Assembly: GCA_023433465.1 (NCBI GenBank)
Contig: JAEZCR010000075.1
Coordinates: 1 to 17,341 of the forward strand
Length of the DNA stretch: 17,341 bases
Reading direction: 5' to 3'
Source of the DNA: Pseudomonadota bacterium
Lineage (GTDB): Bacteria; Pseudomonadota; Gammaproteobacteria; Steroidobacterales; Steroidobacteraceae
The translations under genes were made by a program, and so were the position numbers. Positions within the stretch are counted from its first letter, which is position 1, and each line of letters opens with the position of its first letter. Under the pieces are notes generated by a model. That model saw nothing but the letters and a program-made list of their open reading frames with translations, did not search any database and had not been told where the DNA came from. Below are positions 7,408 through 14,837 of the stretch, piece after piece.

Positions 7408-9105
7408 TCAAAAACTCTTCTTGGTTTCGACGAGGAACTGGACGTTGCGGATCGACGAATCCCCGTCGAGCGGGAACGCGACGTCGATGTGCAGCAGGTT
7501 GCCGAGCGCCGAGCGGTTGTTGCCGAGGCGCAGGCCGAAGCCGATGTCCCTGAGCACGCCCTGCGAAGGCGCGCCGAGCGGATCGCGGCCGAACGTCGCG
7601 CCGACATCGGCGAACACGGCGGCGCCGACGTTGAAGAGCTGGAAGGGATACCAGTCGGTGAAGAACCTCTGTTCGGCCGTGACCAGCCATCGGCCTTCGC
7701 CAGCCTGGTAACGCAGTGGATAACCACGCAGCCCGTTATCGCCACCGAGCAACATCTGATGATCGGTATCGAGGTTCCGACCCAATTCACCCGACGCGGC
7801 GAGATACAGCAGGCGGCGGGGCGACTGCCGAAAGTAATACTGTGCGGAAGCGCCCAACAATCCATCCGCGATGCCGCCGTCTTCCACGCGTCCCTGGGTG
7901 TCGAGACTGACGAACAGCGACTGGCGATCGCCGAACGACAAGCCTTTCGACAACTTCCCGGAGAACACGAAGGCGTCGCGATCCGAGCCGAACGACCTGC
8001 CGGCGAAGCCCAGCTGCGCGCGCGCATACCAGCCGAGCGAGAAGTCCTCGGTCTTGCCGATCTGATTGCGGTTGCGCTCGGTGCGGAACTCGTCCTCGAC
8101 CCACTCCGCCGCGACCCACGGATACACCAGCGTCCGATCGGCAGGCAGCAGCCGCGGAATCGCGTCGTCCGCCGCGGCGAACTCGTGCTGGTCGTGGGTC
8201 AACCCGAACGTGAAGCGGCGCACCCAGTCTCCCACCAGTCCGCGGGACGTTCCCCAGTAGATGGATGAAACCTTCTCACGTGTCTCGAATCGATCGACGA
8301 TTTCGCCGAGGTCGTAGCGCGAATCCACGCGCTGGTCGTCACTGAACGCGAAGCCCGCGGCCCAGCGGGTATCGAGCGCGTAGAACGGACGTTCGAGCGA
8401 GAACTCGGCGAGACGGCCATCGCTGTTGTCCGAATACCCTGCGGCGAGGTCCCACCAGGACTCGCCGAGCTGGCGGTCGCGGTAGTGGATGAACTTCGAA
8501 TCGCGATCCACCCCCGACTTGAGTCCCACGCCGAGTTGCGTGCCGAGTCCGAGAAAATTCAGGTCCTCGAGCTCGAATCCCGCGGTGTTCTTTCCGCCAT
8601 GCCGGCCGAAGGAAATGCCGGGATTGAACGTCCACACTTCCTGCGTGGTGACTTCCACGTCGACCAGGTCATCGTGGAAAGCCACCGGCCTCACGCGCGC
8701 ATCACGGAGGTAGCGAGTGTCGCGCAGGATGCGCGCCGATTCGGCCAGTCGCTCGGGTTGGTAGAAGTCGCCGCTCTTGAACAGCAGCTGCGTTTCGATC
8801 GTCGATTCGCGCGTCGGTACGTGCAGCCGGTTCGCCACGCGCGCGAGCGTGGTGTTTTCGTCCTGGCGCTCGAGGTCGAAGAGCTGGCGACCGTTCAGAT
8901 GTATCGCGCCGATGCGCGCGCCCAGCCGTTCCAGCTCCGCATCCGAGGGCACGCCTGGCGGCCGTGGTTCTTCCGGCCGCGGAGTGCGCGCATTGAAGCT
9001 CGGCAGCACGCGCGCGGTCGCGGGCATCGCGCCCGCGGCCGCCAGGGAGATCCCGAGCAGCATCGCTGCGCATTTCGCGAACGCTGTCTGCCGCGGACCC
9101 ACCAT
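7408..9105 (-). CDS. Omp85/BamA-TamA family outer-membrane barrel with one POTRA-like domain
   Basis: This 565-residue protein has an N-terminal signal (residues 1-31, hydrophobic core MLLGISLAAAGA, cleavage near ATA-R). A proline-rich linker (about 35-53) leads to a single POTRA-like domain (about 66-155, with the SGDFYQPERLAESARILRDT (111-130) and VDVEVTTQEVW segments). A 16-strand-type barrel fills the rest. The conserved loop-6 motif appears as GGDNGLRGYP at 454-463 (RGY in place of VRGF). The C terminus FLVETKKSF ends in phenylalanine, as expected for a BAM substrate. It is shorter than BamA (five POTRAs) and TamA (three), and lacks the TpsB POTRA pair. The function is unknown: it may insert or export a partner, or be a surface antigen. 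It lies between the TonB receptor and eptA genes in one operon. Confidence 0.82.
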   Translation of the reverse strand: MVGPRQTAFAKCAAMLLGISLAAAGAMPATARVLPSFNARTPRPEEPRPPGVPSDAELERLGARIGAIHLNGRQLFDLERQDENTTLARVANRLHVPTRESTIETQLLFKSGDFYQPERLAESARILRDTRYLRDARVRPVAFHDDLVDVEVTTQEVWTFNPGISFGRHGGKNTAGFELEDLNFLGLGTQLGVGLKSGVDRDSKFIHYRDRQLGESWWDLAAGYSDNSDGRLAEFSLERPFYALDTRWAAGFAFSDDQRVDSRYDLGEIVDRFETREKVSSIYWGTSRGLVGDWVRRFTFGLTHDQHEFAAADDAIPRLLPADRTLVYPWVAAEWVEDEFRTERNRNQIGKTEDFSLGWYARAQLGFAGRSFGSDRDAFVFSGKLSKGLSFGDRQSLFVSLDTQGRVEDGGIADGLLGASAQYYFRQSPRRLLYLAASGELGRNLDTDHQMLLGGDNGLRGYPLRYQAGEGRWLVTAEQRFFTDWYPFQLFNVGAAVFADVGATFGRDPLGAPSQGVLRDIGFGLRLGNNRSALGNLLHIDVAFPLDGDSSIRNVQFLVETKKSF

Positions 9106-9159
9106 GCGCGGTGAGACGTCGTCACGGCGCCGGTCCCGTCGAAACCGCCCGCGCGGGCC

Positions 9160-11442
9160 TTACTTCGCGCCGCCCCAGGTGTAGGTGAAACCGACGTTCA
9201 CGATGGCGGGCAACCAGTGATCCGTCCCGGTGTGCAACGAACCATCGACTCCGCGTGATATTGCGGAGCAACAGTCGTTCTCGCGATTGGTGGCATTGGT
9301 CGCCTCGAGCACGACCGTGAAATCGCCCGTGGAATGCGGCCAGGTCCAGCTTCCGCGCACGTCGAAGGTGTAGTAATCGCGCCAACGCTCGTCATTGCGC
9401 GCGCCGATGGCCAGCGCGTCCGCCGCTCCGCTCACGGACACGATGTCGATCGGCGTGCGTGGCCAGCCGCGATGCCAGCCGGCGAGCGCGGAAACACTGG
9501 CGCGCGAACCCCGCCACGCGAGACCCATCGTCGCAGCCAGCGGCTGGTCCCAGCTGCGCAACACGTCGTTGCTGCCGATGTCGTCGGCGACCCGTGACCA
9601 GCTCAGCGTGGTCCATCCGGTCACACGCTCGGTGAAGGGCTTGCGGACGCTGAATTCGAGCCCCGAACTCTCCGACTTCGCGGGTTCGATACGAATGCGG
9701 TCGGGTCCCAGGTCCGGCAGTAACGACAGCGGACCCAGGCGATTGTCGAAATACGGCGCCACGGTCGTCCATCGCTTGGTGTACAGCTCGAGCCCCAGCT
9801 GCGTCGAAGTCGGCGTCTCGTAGGTGAATCCGACGATGGCATGCGTCGCGACCTGGGCCGAATCGGCCGCCGGCTGCGCCTCCTCGACGCGCCACTCCTC
9901 GACGTGCTGCGCCTGCGTGAATCGGCCGGCCGATGCGTACAGGCGCAGCCTCCGGCTCACGTCGTAACGCAGATTCAAGCGCGGGCTGAACTGCGTGTGA
10001 TCGCCGCCCAGGTTGTAGTGCTGGCCATCGAACCGAACACCAAGCTCCGCCTCGAGCTTCTCCCACTGCTGGCGGCGGGCCGCGTGCAGCGCGTAGGTGA
10101 ACACGCGCGGCCGCGATGCGGTAGTGAGATCGTTGGCGACGCCCCTGCCGAAGGCGACCGCCACGGCCGGATCGTAGAGCGCGTTGCGCGCGTACTCGAA
10201 TTCCGCGTGCGACACGGCCGCCTCGCCGCCGAACGTGTAGGTCACATGGGCGCCGCGATCGAGCGTCCATAGATTGGCGAGCTCGATACGTTCGAAGTCC
10301 GAGGTTTCGTTCAGCGAGCCAGTCGCGACTCCCGGGTTGTCGAGGATCCCGTCGCGATGCCGGTGGGAATTCGTGAGCACCGCGGTGGCGCGGGTTCGCA
10401 GCGACGGAGTGAACTCCCGGTCACGCGCGATCCACAGGTACTGGTCGCGATAGGTCGCGTTGGCGATTTCATCGTCGCCCTCGTTGCCGAGCTCGATGCG
10501 GTCGTCGAGCAGCAGCCAGCCGAGCGTCCATGCGCCGTCGTCCCGGTTCCAGCGCAGGCGCCCGAGCGAATCGCTGAACTGCGGTCGTCCGAAATCGTCT
10601 TCGATGGGATCGAGCAGATCGATGGTGCTGCGCCGGATCGCGGCGACCCATTCGACCGGCCATCGTTCGCTGCGCCCCGTGGACGACCCACCGGCGGAAA
10701 TCAGGCTGGCGGCGACGCGGTTCTCGTAACCCGCGGCACGCGATGGCGCATCGATCGCGATGACGCCGCCGGAGCGAGTGCCGTAACGAACGGGAAAGCC
10801 GCCGCTGAACACTTCGACGCGCTCGATCGCCGCCGGATCGATCGCGCTGATGAGACTCTGGAAATTCTTGAGGTGAAAGGGATCGAGCAGCGTGATGTCG
10901 TCATACCTGACCAGCACGTCTTCGCTGAGCGAGCCGCGGATGTATGGCCGGCCGGACACGTTCGTCGCGAGTCCGGGCAACGAGCGCAATGCACGTAACG
11001 CGTCGTCGTGGCTGCCGGGAACCATGTTGATGTCGGTGGTGGACATTTCGCGTGGCTCGCCGATGCCGCGCGCGGCGATCGCGTAGCGGCTCGCGTACAC
11101 CGAGATTTCTTCCAGCGGTTCGTCGGCGGGAACCCGCGTGGCCGACGGAGGTTCCGAGCGCACGACGACGTAACGATTCGGCGCGAGCTCGCGCAATGCA
11201 AGGCCGTGCGCGGCCAGCGCGGCTCTCGCGCGCTGTATGGGTGTTCCCCGAATGCCTTCCGGCGCCGCGAGTCCGGGCGGAACGAGATCGGAGCTGTAGA
11301 TCACGTGGACACCCTGCGCCTCGAGCTCGCGCAGCAGTGAATCGACGGTGGACGCCGCGGCGCCGTCGGCGGCCCGGAGCGCCGCCGAAAGCACCAGCGA
11401 AAGTATCAGGCAGGCTCTAACCAGGCGGCCGGGAATTCTCAC
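9160..11442 (-). CDS. TonB-dependent receptor with N-terminal STN signalling domain
   Basis: This 760-residue outer-membrane receptor starts at a GTG (11442) that yields a signal peptide (RLVRACLILSLVLSAALRAA). Residues about 30-95 form an STN domain (VDSLLRELEAQGVHVIYSSD ... YVVV), the periplasmic module that contacts FecR-type anti-sigma proteins. A TonB-box-like EEISVYAS follows at 111-118. The plug is about 130-235 (RPYIRGSLSEDVLVRYDD; SGGFPVRYGTRSGGV) and the barrel runs from about 240 to the end. The C terminus reads FTYTWGGAK, so the terminal aromatic residue is followed by four extra residues. The substrate is not evident; the plug is not closely like that of FecA, so ferric citrate should not be assumed. 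The start overlaps the FecR-like gene by 26 bases, which couples their translation. Confidence 0.9.
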   Translation of the reverse strand: MRIPGRLVRACLILSLVLSAALRAADGAAASTVDSLLRELEAQGVHVIYSSDLVPPGLAAPEGIRGTPIQRARAALAAHGLALRELAPNRYVVVRSEPPSATRVPADEPLEEISVYASRYAIAARGIGEPREMSTTDINMVPGSHDDALRALRSLPGLATNVSGRPYIRGSLSEDVLVRYDDITLLDPFHLKNFQSLISAIDPAAIERVEVFSGGFPVRYGTRSGGVIAIDAPSRAAGYENRVAASLISAGGSSTGRSERWPVEWVAAIRRSTIDLLDPIEDDFGRPQFSDSLGRLRWNRDDGAWTLGWLLLDDRIELGNEGDDEIANATYRDQYLWIARDREFTPSLRTRATAVLTNSHRHRDGILDNPGVATGSLNETSDFERIELANLWTLDRGAHVTYTFGGEAAVSHAEFEYARNALYDPAVAVAFGRGVANDLTTASRPRVFTYALHAARRQQWEKLEAELGVRFDGQHYNLGGDHTQFSPRLNLRYDVSRRLRLYASAGRFTQAQHVEEWRVEEAQPAADSAQVATHAIVGFTYETPTSTQLGLELYTKRWTTVAPYFDNRLGPLSLLPDLGPDRIRIEPAKSESSGLEFSVRKPFTERVTGWTTLSWSRVADDIGSNDVLRSWDQPLAATMGLAWRGSRASVSALAGWHRGWPRTPIDIVSVSGAADALAIGARNDERWRDYYTFDVRGSWTWPHSTGDFTVVLEATNATNRENDCCSAISRGVDGSLHTGTDHWLPAIVNVGFTYTWGGAK

Positions 11443-12406
11443 TCGCCAAGCTTACGCGGATGGCATCGTCGCTCACATCGAAGTGCAGCGTGGTCGATGA
11501 CGTCACGGCGGTGAGTGCCTGCATCGGAGTAAGGCCGCGCACGTCGCCATGCGTGCGAATGGCCCGGATCTGCGTATGCGTCTGTTCGTCGGCGACGACG
11601 AGCTTCCGGCCCGTCTCGCGAGACACCCAGTCGAGAAACGCCGCGAGCGGCTGATCTTCGATGTCGATGACCGGCGCGAGCGCCTCGGTCCATGTCCAAT
11701 CGGCGCCGGCGGGCTCGATGTCGCGGCGCGTCACGTTGCGGCCGCGGTCGATGAAGATCTCGGTGCCCGCGCCGACCGTGGATTGGTCCTCGCCCGTGCG
11801 CCACTCGACGCGGCCCTCGCGCACGCGCAGGCGCGTGCCGCCGTCGATGACGGCCAGCGCGAACTGCGTTCCGACGTGGCGAAACTCGCCGGCGTTCGTG
11901 ACGACGGTGAAGTCTTTGGATTCCGAGCCGCGCGGAAAGTCGACGTACAACTCGCCCGCGGCGAGCCTGATGGAATTCCTCGCGATCACGTCGAGCTTCG
12001 AGGCCGGAGCGATGCGCAGGTTGCCGCCCGCGGGTAGTGCGACGAGCGACGCGCCGCGCGCATCGAATCGTTCGCCCACTCTCAGGTCCGCTCCCGTGCT
12101 GACGACCTGATCGGGCCGCAGCCAGCCTCCCTCGAGGACCATGCCGGGCGCCTCGGCACGAGCGAGCTGTCCGACGGGCTCGCCGGGTTCCGACCACGGC
12201 TTCAGCCTCATCCCCACGGCTCCGAGCGCCACGGCCACCACCACCGCGGCGGCGATCGCGGGCGCCCAGTGTCGCGCAGGGCGCGGCGTGAGCGTGGCGC
12301 GCCACTCCGCTTCCGTGGCCCGACGAATGCGTTGCAGCGCTTCGGCGGAGAGAGCCGGCGTCCGCAGGCTGTCGCGCAGGGCGCGTTCAGTTTCGTCGTC
12401 GTTCAT
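11417..12406 (-). CDS. FecR-like membrane anti-sigma/signal transducer
   Basis: This 329-residue protein starts at the ATG at 12406, chosen because MNDDETERALRDSL begins a normal cytoplasmic head; the frame stays open upstream into the sigma gene. Layout: a short cytoplasmic region (1-45), one membrane helix (about 47-66), a FecR beta domain (about 100-220; VVSTGADLRVGERF, ELYVDFPRG, FTVVTNAGEFRHVGTQFALA), then an STN-like C-terminal domain (about 245-320). In FecIRA-type systems this protein holds the sigma factor at the inner membrane and receives the signal from the receptor STN domain in the periplasm. The cytoplasmic head is only about 45 residues and lacks an obvious DUF4880 (FecR N-terminal) signature. 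Its start overlaps the sigma gene by 20 bases and its end overlaps the receptor gene by 26. Confidence 0.85.
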   Translation of the reverse strand: MNDDETERALRDSLRTPALSAEALQRIRRATEAEWRATLTPRPARHWAPAIAAAVVVAVALGAVGMRLKPWSEPGEPVGQLARAEAPGMVLEGGWLRPDQVVSTGADLRVGERFDARGASLVALPAGGNLRIAPASKLDVIARNSIRLAAGELYVDFPRGSESKDFTVVTNAGEFRHVGTQFALAVIDGGTRLRVREGRVEWRTGEDQSTVGAGTEIFIDRGRNVTRRDIEPAGADWTWTEALAPVIDIEDQPLAAFLDWVSRETGRKLVVADEQTHTQIRAIRTHGDVRGLTPMQALTAVTSSTTLHFDVSDDAIRVSLASENSRPPG

Positions 12407-12974
12407 GGTCGTGTTCCTGTTGCCAATCCGCGCGAAACGCCTGCTTCGCGCGCACGAGCTGCGATTCCGCGGCGCTTTCGGAGATGCCGAGCGTCGCCGC
12501 GATCTCGGGCACGGTGAGCTCGTCGCCGAATCGCAGCTCGAGAATCCGCGCGTAGTTTGGTGGCAGACGATTGATCGCGAGTCGTACGGCGCGCCGATCG
12601 GATTCGCTCGCGCACTCATCCAGTGGATCCCGGAAATCCGTGAGCTGGATGACCGTCGCGGTGGATCTCTCGGTCATTTCCTCGAGGCTCTGCGCGGTTG
12701 GCTGCCGCGCCGCCTTGCGCCGCGCGTCGGCGAGGTGATTGCGGCTGATCTGGCACAGCCAGGTGAACAAAGACGCACCCCCGCGAAACGTCGCGAGGCT
12801 GCGCATCGCATTGATCATCGTCATCTGCACCACGTCCTCGATTCCGGCGGCGTCCAGGGAACTGCGGCGTGCGACGAATGCCGCGAGACGCGCGGCATAC
12901 GAGTCGAAGAAATGGTCGAAGGCGCGTTGCTCGCCCCGGCGCATCCGGTCGACCAGATCCTGTTCTTCCGACAC
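12387..12974 (-). CDS. ECF (extracytoplasmic function) sigma-70 factor
   Basis: This 195-residue sigma factor contains only regions 2 and 4, as ECF factors do. Region 2 spans about 17-87 (AFDHFFDSYAARLAAFV; IEDVVQMTMINAM; FTWLCQISRNHLADARR). An acidic linker follows, then region 4 at about 125-180 (INRLPPNYARILELRF; TVPEIAATLGISESAAESQL helix-turn-helix). The GTG start at 12974 has GAGG 7 bases upstream. The gene heads a run with the FecR-like regulator and the TonB receptor, the arrangement of cell-surface signalling systems. It probably directs polymerase to its own operon and to the divergent PAP2 gene. The sequence looks like a general RpoE-like ECF factor more than a classical FecI iron-starvation sigma, but this is an impression that needs a group assignment. 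Confidence 0.92.
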   Translation of the reverse strand: MSEEQDLVDRMRRGEQRAFDHFFDSYAARLAAFVARRSSLDAAGIEDVVQMTMINAMRSLATFRGGASLFTWLCQISRNHLADARRKAARQPTAQSLEEMTERSTATVIQLTDFRDPLDECASESDRRAVRLAINRLPPNYARILELRFGDELTVPEIAATLGISESAAESQLVRAKQAFRADWQQEHDHERRRN

Positions 12975-12981
12975 TCGATTA

Positions 12982-12985
12982 CCTC
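12982..12985 (-). promoter_or_regulatory. Ribosome binding site of the sigma factor gene
   Basis: On the minus strand GAGG stands 7 bases before the GTG at 12974, supporting this non-ATG start. Confidence 0.6.
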
Positions 12986-13000
12986 GTCACTGCCAGGCCC

Positions 13001-13026
13001 TTAGACGTCGTCGCGAGTCGCGTCCC
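13001..13026 (-). promoter_or_regulatory. Predicted ECF-type promoter for the sigma/receptor/eptA operon
   Basis: On the minus strand CGTCTAA (13007-13001) could be a -10 element. GGGA (13026-13023) begins an upstream -35-like box, with 16 bases between GGG and CGTCTAA. Transcription would start near 12994 and leave a leader of about 20 bases holding the GAGG ribosome site. The same arrangement occurs on the other strand of this intergenic region, which is the main support. Confidence 0.4.
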
Positions 13027-13034
13027 GTCGCACC

Positions 13035-13060
13035 GGGCTTTCCGGGCGGCTTGCGTCTAA
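13035..13060 (+). promoter_or_regulatory. Predicted ECF-type promoter for the PAP2 gene
   Basis: GGGCTT (13035-13040) and CGTCTAA (13054-13060) on the plus strand mirror the element of the divergent operon, again with 16 bases between GGG and CGTCTAA. The -10 ends only 6 bases before the ATG at 13067, and there is no ribosome site there. The PAP2 message would therefore be nearly leaderless, or the true start is further downstream. Confidence 0.4.
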
Positions 13061-13066
13061 CGGCCG

Positions 13067-13903
13067 ATGAACGTTACTCCAATACAGCCCTCGCCGGTCT
13101 CCTGGCGAACGCATGTGCTCTGGCCCGGGCTTGCCTTCGGATTGGCCTTCGCCTGCATCTTCGAGTTCGATCTCGACCGGTCGGTGGCGCAGACCTGGTT
13201 CTTCGATGCGGCGACGCAACGCTGGCTGGGCGGCGGCGCCGGCGCCTGGTGGGCGCACGATCTGATCCACACGGGGGGCCGCGCGATCGTGCGTTCGTTC
13301 GCGGCGATTGCTCTTGCCGCATGGATCATTTCGTTGCTTTTCGACCGGTGGCGGCATTGGCGCCCGGAGGCGGGTTTCGTGTTATGCGCCTTCGTCTCGT
13401 CGATCGCGCTGGTCGGCGGCCTCAAGGCGATCACGAACGTCGACTGTCCCTGGGATCTCGTGGGGTTCGGCGGCCACCGACCCTATGTCGAGCTGCTCGC
13501 CGACCGCCCCGATGACCTGCCGCGTGCGCGATGTTTCCCCGGCGCGCACTCGTCTTCCGGATTCGCATTGATTTGCGGGTACTTCGTGTTGCGGAACCGA
13601 TCGCGGCGATGGGCCCGCTGGGCGCTCGCGGCAGGCATTTTCGCCGGCTTCGTGTTCTCGGCCGGACAGGAAGCCCGCGGCGCGCATTTTCTCTCCCACG
13701 ATCTCGCCGCGGCGTCGATCGTGTGGTTTTCACAGCTGCTGCTCTACCAGCGATGGCAGTCCGCGCTCTACAGTAACAACCGCGCGAGCGAATACCCGGC
13801 CATGCCGGTCAGAAGGCAGCCGATGATGTTCCGCGAAAAGCACAGCCAGATGCCGGCCGCGACGCCGCCGATGAGACGGGGATTGAACGGCGAGAAATCG
13901 TAG
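13067..13903 (+). CDS. PAP2-family membrane phosphatase
   Basis: This multi-pass membrane protein (278 residues as read) belongs to the PAP2 acid-phosphatase superfamily, in the subgroup with a CPWDL-FGG signature. The catalytic segments are Lys120 through KAITNVDCPWDLVGFGG, FPGAHSSSGF with His161, and QEARGAHFLSHD with Arg204 and His207. His211 stands where many PAP2 enzymes have Asp. Membrane helices lie near 17-33, 77-92, 103-119, 163-176, 185-200 and 213-227. Such enzymes remove phosphate from lipid pyrophosphates, phosphatidyl lipids or lipid A; the substrate here is not shown. The neighbouring lipid A phosphoethanolamine transferase suggests an envelope role. The last 46 or so codons (13768-13903) run antisense through azlD and look like non-conserved read-through. 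The start lacks a ribosome site. Confidence 0.82.
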   Translation: MNVTPIQPSPVSWRTHVLWPGLAFGLAFACIFEFDLDRSVAQTWFFDAATQRWLGGGAGAWWAHDLIHTGGRAIVRSFAAIALAAWIISLLFDRWRHWRPEAGFVLCAFVSSIALVGGLKAITNVDCPWDLVGFGGHRPYVELLADRPDDLPRARCFPGAHSSSGFALICGYFVLRNRSRRWARWALAAGIFAGFVFSAGQEARGAHFLSHDLAAASIVWFSQLLLYQRWQSALYSNNRASEYPAMPVRRQPMMFREKHSQMPAATPPMRRGLNGEKS

Positions 13904-14109
13904 TTGGACGTGGAACCGTGTATCAGGATGTCGGGCACGATGATGGCCGCGAGCGTACACACCGGCGCGTAGCGCAGCGCCGTTTCGATCCGGTGCCCGA
14001 GCTTGAGCCGCGCGCCCGCGAGCAGGAACGACGTGCGCGTGAGGAAGGTCGTGAGCGCGAGCCCGATGATGACCGCCGCGAGCGCGAAACCTGCGACCGG
14101 GTCGCTCAT
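13768..14109 (-). CDS. azlD: AzlD-family branched-chain amino acid exporter subunit
   Basis: This 113-residue membrane protein has three to four helices (about 5-20, 42-60, 78-92 and 95-112) and the typical AzlD features: the TRTSFLLAG segment near the first helix, LRYAPVCTLAAIIVPDIL in the middle and NPRLIGGVAAG before the last helices. AzlD works with AzlC as a two-subunit exporter of branched-chain amino acids and analogues. The ATG at 14109 overlaps the azlC stop in an ATGA. The longer upstream frame is antisense noise within azlC. The 3' 136 bases overlap the opposite-strand PAP2 reading frame. Confidence 0.88.
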   Translation of the reverse strand: MSDPVAGFALAAVIIGLALTTFLTRTSFLLAGARLKLGHRIETALRYAPVCTLAAIIVPDILIHGSTSNYDFSPFNPRLIGGVAAGIWLCFSRNIIGCLLTGMAGYSLARLLL

Positions 14110-14837
14110 GCCGACCTCCCGATCGCGGGCGGCTCTGGCGCGCGCCACGCGTCCGCGAGTGTCGCCGCGACGATGCCGGCGATCGCGCCGCAGAAGAGGC
14201 CGAGCTTGAACGGGAGTCCATGCGCGAGCATCGCGACCAGCGCCGCGACGATGAAACCGACGAGCGCGGGTCGCGCCTTGAGCGATGGACCCACGAGCGC
14301 GATGAGCGCGAGCGTGCCAGTGAACTCGAGGCCCCAGTGGGTCGGCACATAGCTGGCGGCGACGATGCCGGTCATCGCGGAGGTCTGCCACGTGATCCAA
14401 TTGTTGGTGCACGCGCCCGCGAACCAGGAATCTCGATGACGCGCGGGCAGCGTGTTCTCCATGGCGTGCCGCATGAACAGCGTGAAGGTGAAATCGGTCA
14501 TGAAGAAACCGAGCGCGGCGCGTTTGCCGCGACTCTCGTGCGCGAAGTAAGGACGCAGCGCCGCGCTATAGATGACGAAACGCAGATTGGTGATGAGACC
14601 CGTGGCGACGATGACCCACATCGGCGCACCCGCGACGATCAACGGCAATGCCGCGAGCTGCGCTGATCCGGCGTACACCAGCAGGGACATCATGATCGCC
14701 CACGGAACGGCGAGCCCGCCCTTCACCATCGCGACGCCGCTGACCAGCCCCCACGCGGCGGTGCCGGGCAAAGAGTGCAGGATCGCGCGTTGGCCCTGGA
14801 GGAAGGCCTCGCGGCGAGTGGGCTCCGCGGCGCTCAC
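14106..14837 (-). CDS. azlC: AzlC-family branched-chain amino acid exporter, large subunit
   Basis: This 243-residue multi-pass inner-membrane protein carries family segments: GTAAWGLVSGVAMVKGGL near 25-42, SLLVYAGSAQLAALPL near 51-66, and TNLRFVIYSAALRPYF near 83-98. The next stretch, GFFMTDFTFTLFM, and the THWGLEFTGTLALIALVGP (166-184) run are also characteristic. AzlC with AzlD exports valine, leucine, isoleucine and analogues. The GTG start at 14837 overlaps the preceding glyoxalase stop in a GTGA, and the end overlaps azlD in an ATGA, so the three genes are translationally coupled. Placement downstream of an acetolactate synthase gene supports a role in balancing branched-chain amino acid pools. 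Confidence 0.9.
   Translation of the reverse strand: MSAAEPTRREAFLQGQRAILHSLPGTAAWGLVSGVAMVKGGLAVPWAIMMSLLVYAGSAQLAALPLIVAGAPMWVIVATGLITNLRFVIYSAALRPYFAHESRGKRAALGFFMTDFTFTLFMRHAMENTLPARHRDSWFAGACTNNWITWQTSAMTGIVAASYVPTHWGLEFTGTLALIALVGPSLKARPALVGFIVAALVAMLAHGLPFKLGLFCGAIAGIVAATLADAWRAPEPPAIGRSA

Noticed and set aside
6358..8268. 636-codon open frame on the plus strand
   Set aside because: It is antisense to the eptA and Omp85-type genes, is rich in Arg, Ala, Glu and Gln without any recognisable domain, and both opposite-strand genes have clear family motifs. GC-rich codon use produces such long antisense frames.
9160..12974. Naming the sigma/FecR/receptor genes fecI, fecR, fecA (ferric citrate uptake)
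   Set aside because: The layout is like FecIRA but the receptor plug, the sigma factor and the short anti-sigma head are not recognisably the citrate system. No substrate can be assigned from sequence alone.
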